DNA of 5,540 nucleotides, taken from a bacterium (GTDB lineage Bacteria > Verrucomicrobiota > Verrucomicrobiae > JAJYAR01). The notes beneath the pieces were generated by a model. The model did not search any database. It had not been told where the DNA came from and worked only from the letters and a program-made list of their open reading frames with translations. Position 1 is the first letter of the stretch. Every line of letters starts with the position of its first letter. The position numbers and the translations under genes are program-made. Shown here piece by piece: positions 5,243 to 5,540 of this stretch. Where the stretch lies: assembly GCA_021779435.1 (NCBI GenBank), contig JAJYAR010000209.1:1-5540 (forward strand), in the 5' to 3' direction.

Positions 5243-5540
5243 ATGCAATTTTCCCGCAAGGAAGCCGACGTGTTTGTTCCGGATGGCAGCGATCCAGCGG
5301 TTGCGCTCTCACGCACCACGCATCTGTGTGTCGCCGCGCACCAGGACGACATCGAGATCATGGCGTTCAATGGAATCGCCGAGTGCTACGGCCGCATCGA
5401 CCGGCATTTCACCGGAGTCGTCGTGACGAACGGGGCGGGCTCGCCGCGGACGGGCCACTATGCCTCGATGACCGACCTCGAAATGCAGGCCGTGCGCCGC
5501 GAGGAGCAGCGGCAGGCGGCCGCGATCCGCCGGCAGAACC
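5243..5540 (+). CDS. PIG-L/LmbE-family deacetylase, N-terminal part, cut by the window edge
   Basis: Predicted zinc-dependent deacetylase acting on N-acetylated sugars or related amides; 99 residues are present of a family usually around 220-300. The diagnostic motif appears as AAHQDDIEIMAF at residues 31-42. It corresponds to the family's AHPDDE: H33 and D36 would be zinc ligands and D35 the general base, while the usual proline is Q34. Further on, VVVTNGAGSPRTGHYA (59-74) corresponds to the second conserved strand and loop, and VRREEQRQAAAI (84-95) matches the R-x-x-E helix typical of these enzymes. The ATG at 5243 lies 7 nt after the nucleotidyltransferase stop, without a clear ribosome binding site (TCTCCCC precedes it), so coupling to the upstream gene is likely. 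The third metal ligand, a histidine in the C-terminal half, lies beyond the window, so catalytic competence cannot be judged. Confidence 0.88.
   Translation, partial: MQFSRKEADVFVPDGSDPAVALSRTTHLCVAAHQDDIEIMAFNGIAECYGRIDRHFTGVVVTNGAGSPRTGHYASMTDLEMQAVRREEQRQAAAIRRQN

Noticed and set aside
1..5540. CRISPR array, tRNA, insertion sequence, prophage or defence system
   Set aside because: No regularly spaced repeats, no tRNA-like cloverleaf, and no transposase, integrase or nuclease motifs were seen; all long frames are accounted for by transporter, regulator and sugar-metabolism genes.

Overview
The window (5540 bp, high GC, strong G/C preference at third codon positions) is tightly packed and reads as two divergently oriented gene blocks from a Gram-negative bacterium. 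The periplasmic-adaptor lipoprotein supports a two-membrane cell envelope. The nucleotidyltransferase/PIG-L pair and the general scarcity of Shine-Dalgarno motifs would fit Verrucomicrobiota (for example Opitutales). That placement is an inference from remembered family resemblance, not something the sequence proves.

Left block, minus strand, read from 4199 down to the left edge: a TetR/CecR-type repressor (3564-4199), an HlyD/YbhG-type membrane fusion lipoprotein (2537-3580), an ABC ATPase (1516-2445), a 224-nt spacer with a possible 33-residue membrane peptide (1418-1519), a second ABC ATPase (308-1291), and the first 103 residues of an ABC-2 type permease (1-311) that runs off the edge. 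The order regulator, adaptor, ATPases, permease is that of the E. coli cecR-ybhG-ybhF-ybhS-ybhR drug/cation efflux operon. Here the double-ATPase protein YbhF is two separate genes, and a YbhR-like second permease would be expected just outside the window. The two ATPases are complementary in their defects: the first lacks the H-loop histidine and the second lacks the signature serine. A heterodimer would therefore have one canonical and one doubly degenerate ATP site.

Centre, 4200-4326: a 127-nt divergent intergenic region with two inverted repeats that could be operators for the TetR protein. I see no convincing -35/-10 pair on either strand.

Right block, plus strand: a sugar-nucleotide type nucleotidyltransferase (4327-5235), followed 7 nt later by the start of a PIG-L/LmbE family deacetylase (5243 to the edge). 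The pair suggests synthesis and deacetylation of an activated or cell-surface sugar; the substrate cannot be told from sequence.

I see no RNA genes, CRISPR array, insertion sequence or phage gene. The region is mostly a well-known type of efflux operon. The more unusual points are the split ATPases, the spacer peptide, and the fact that only one gene, the permease, has a strong ribosome binding site.
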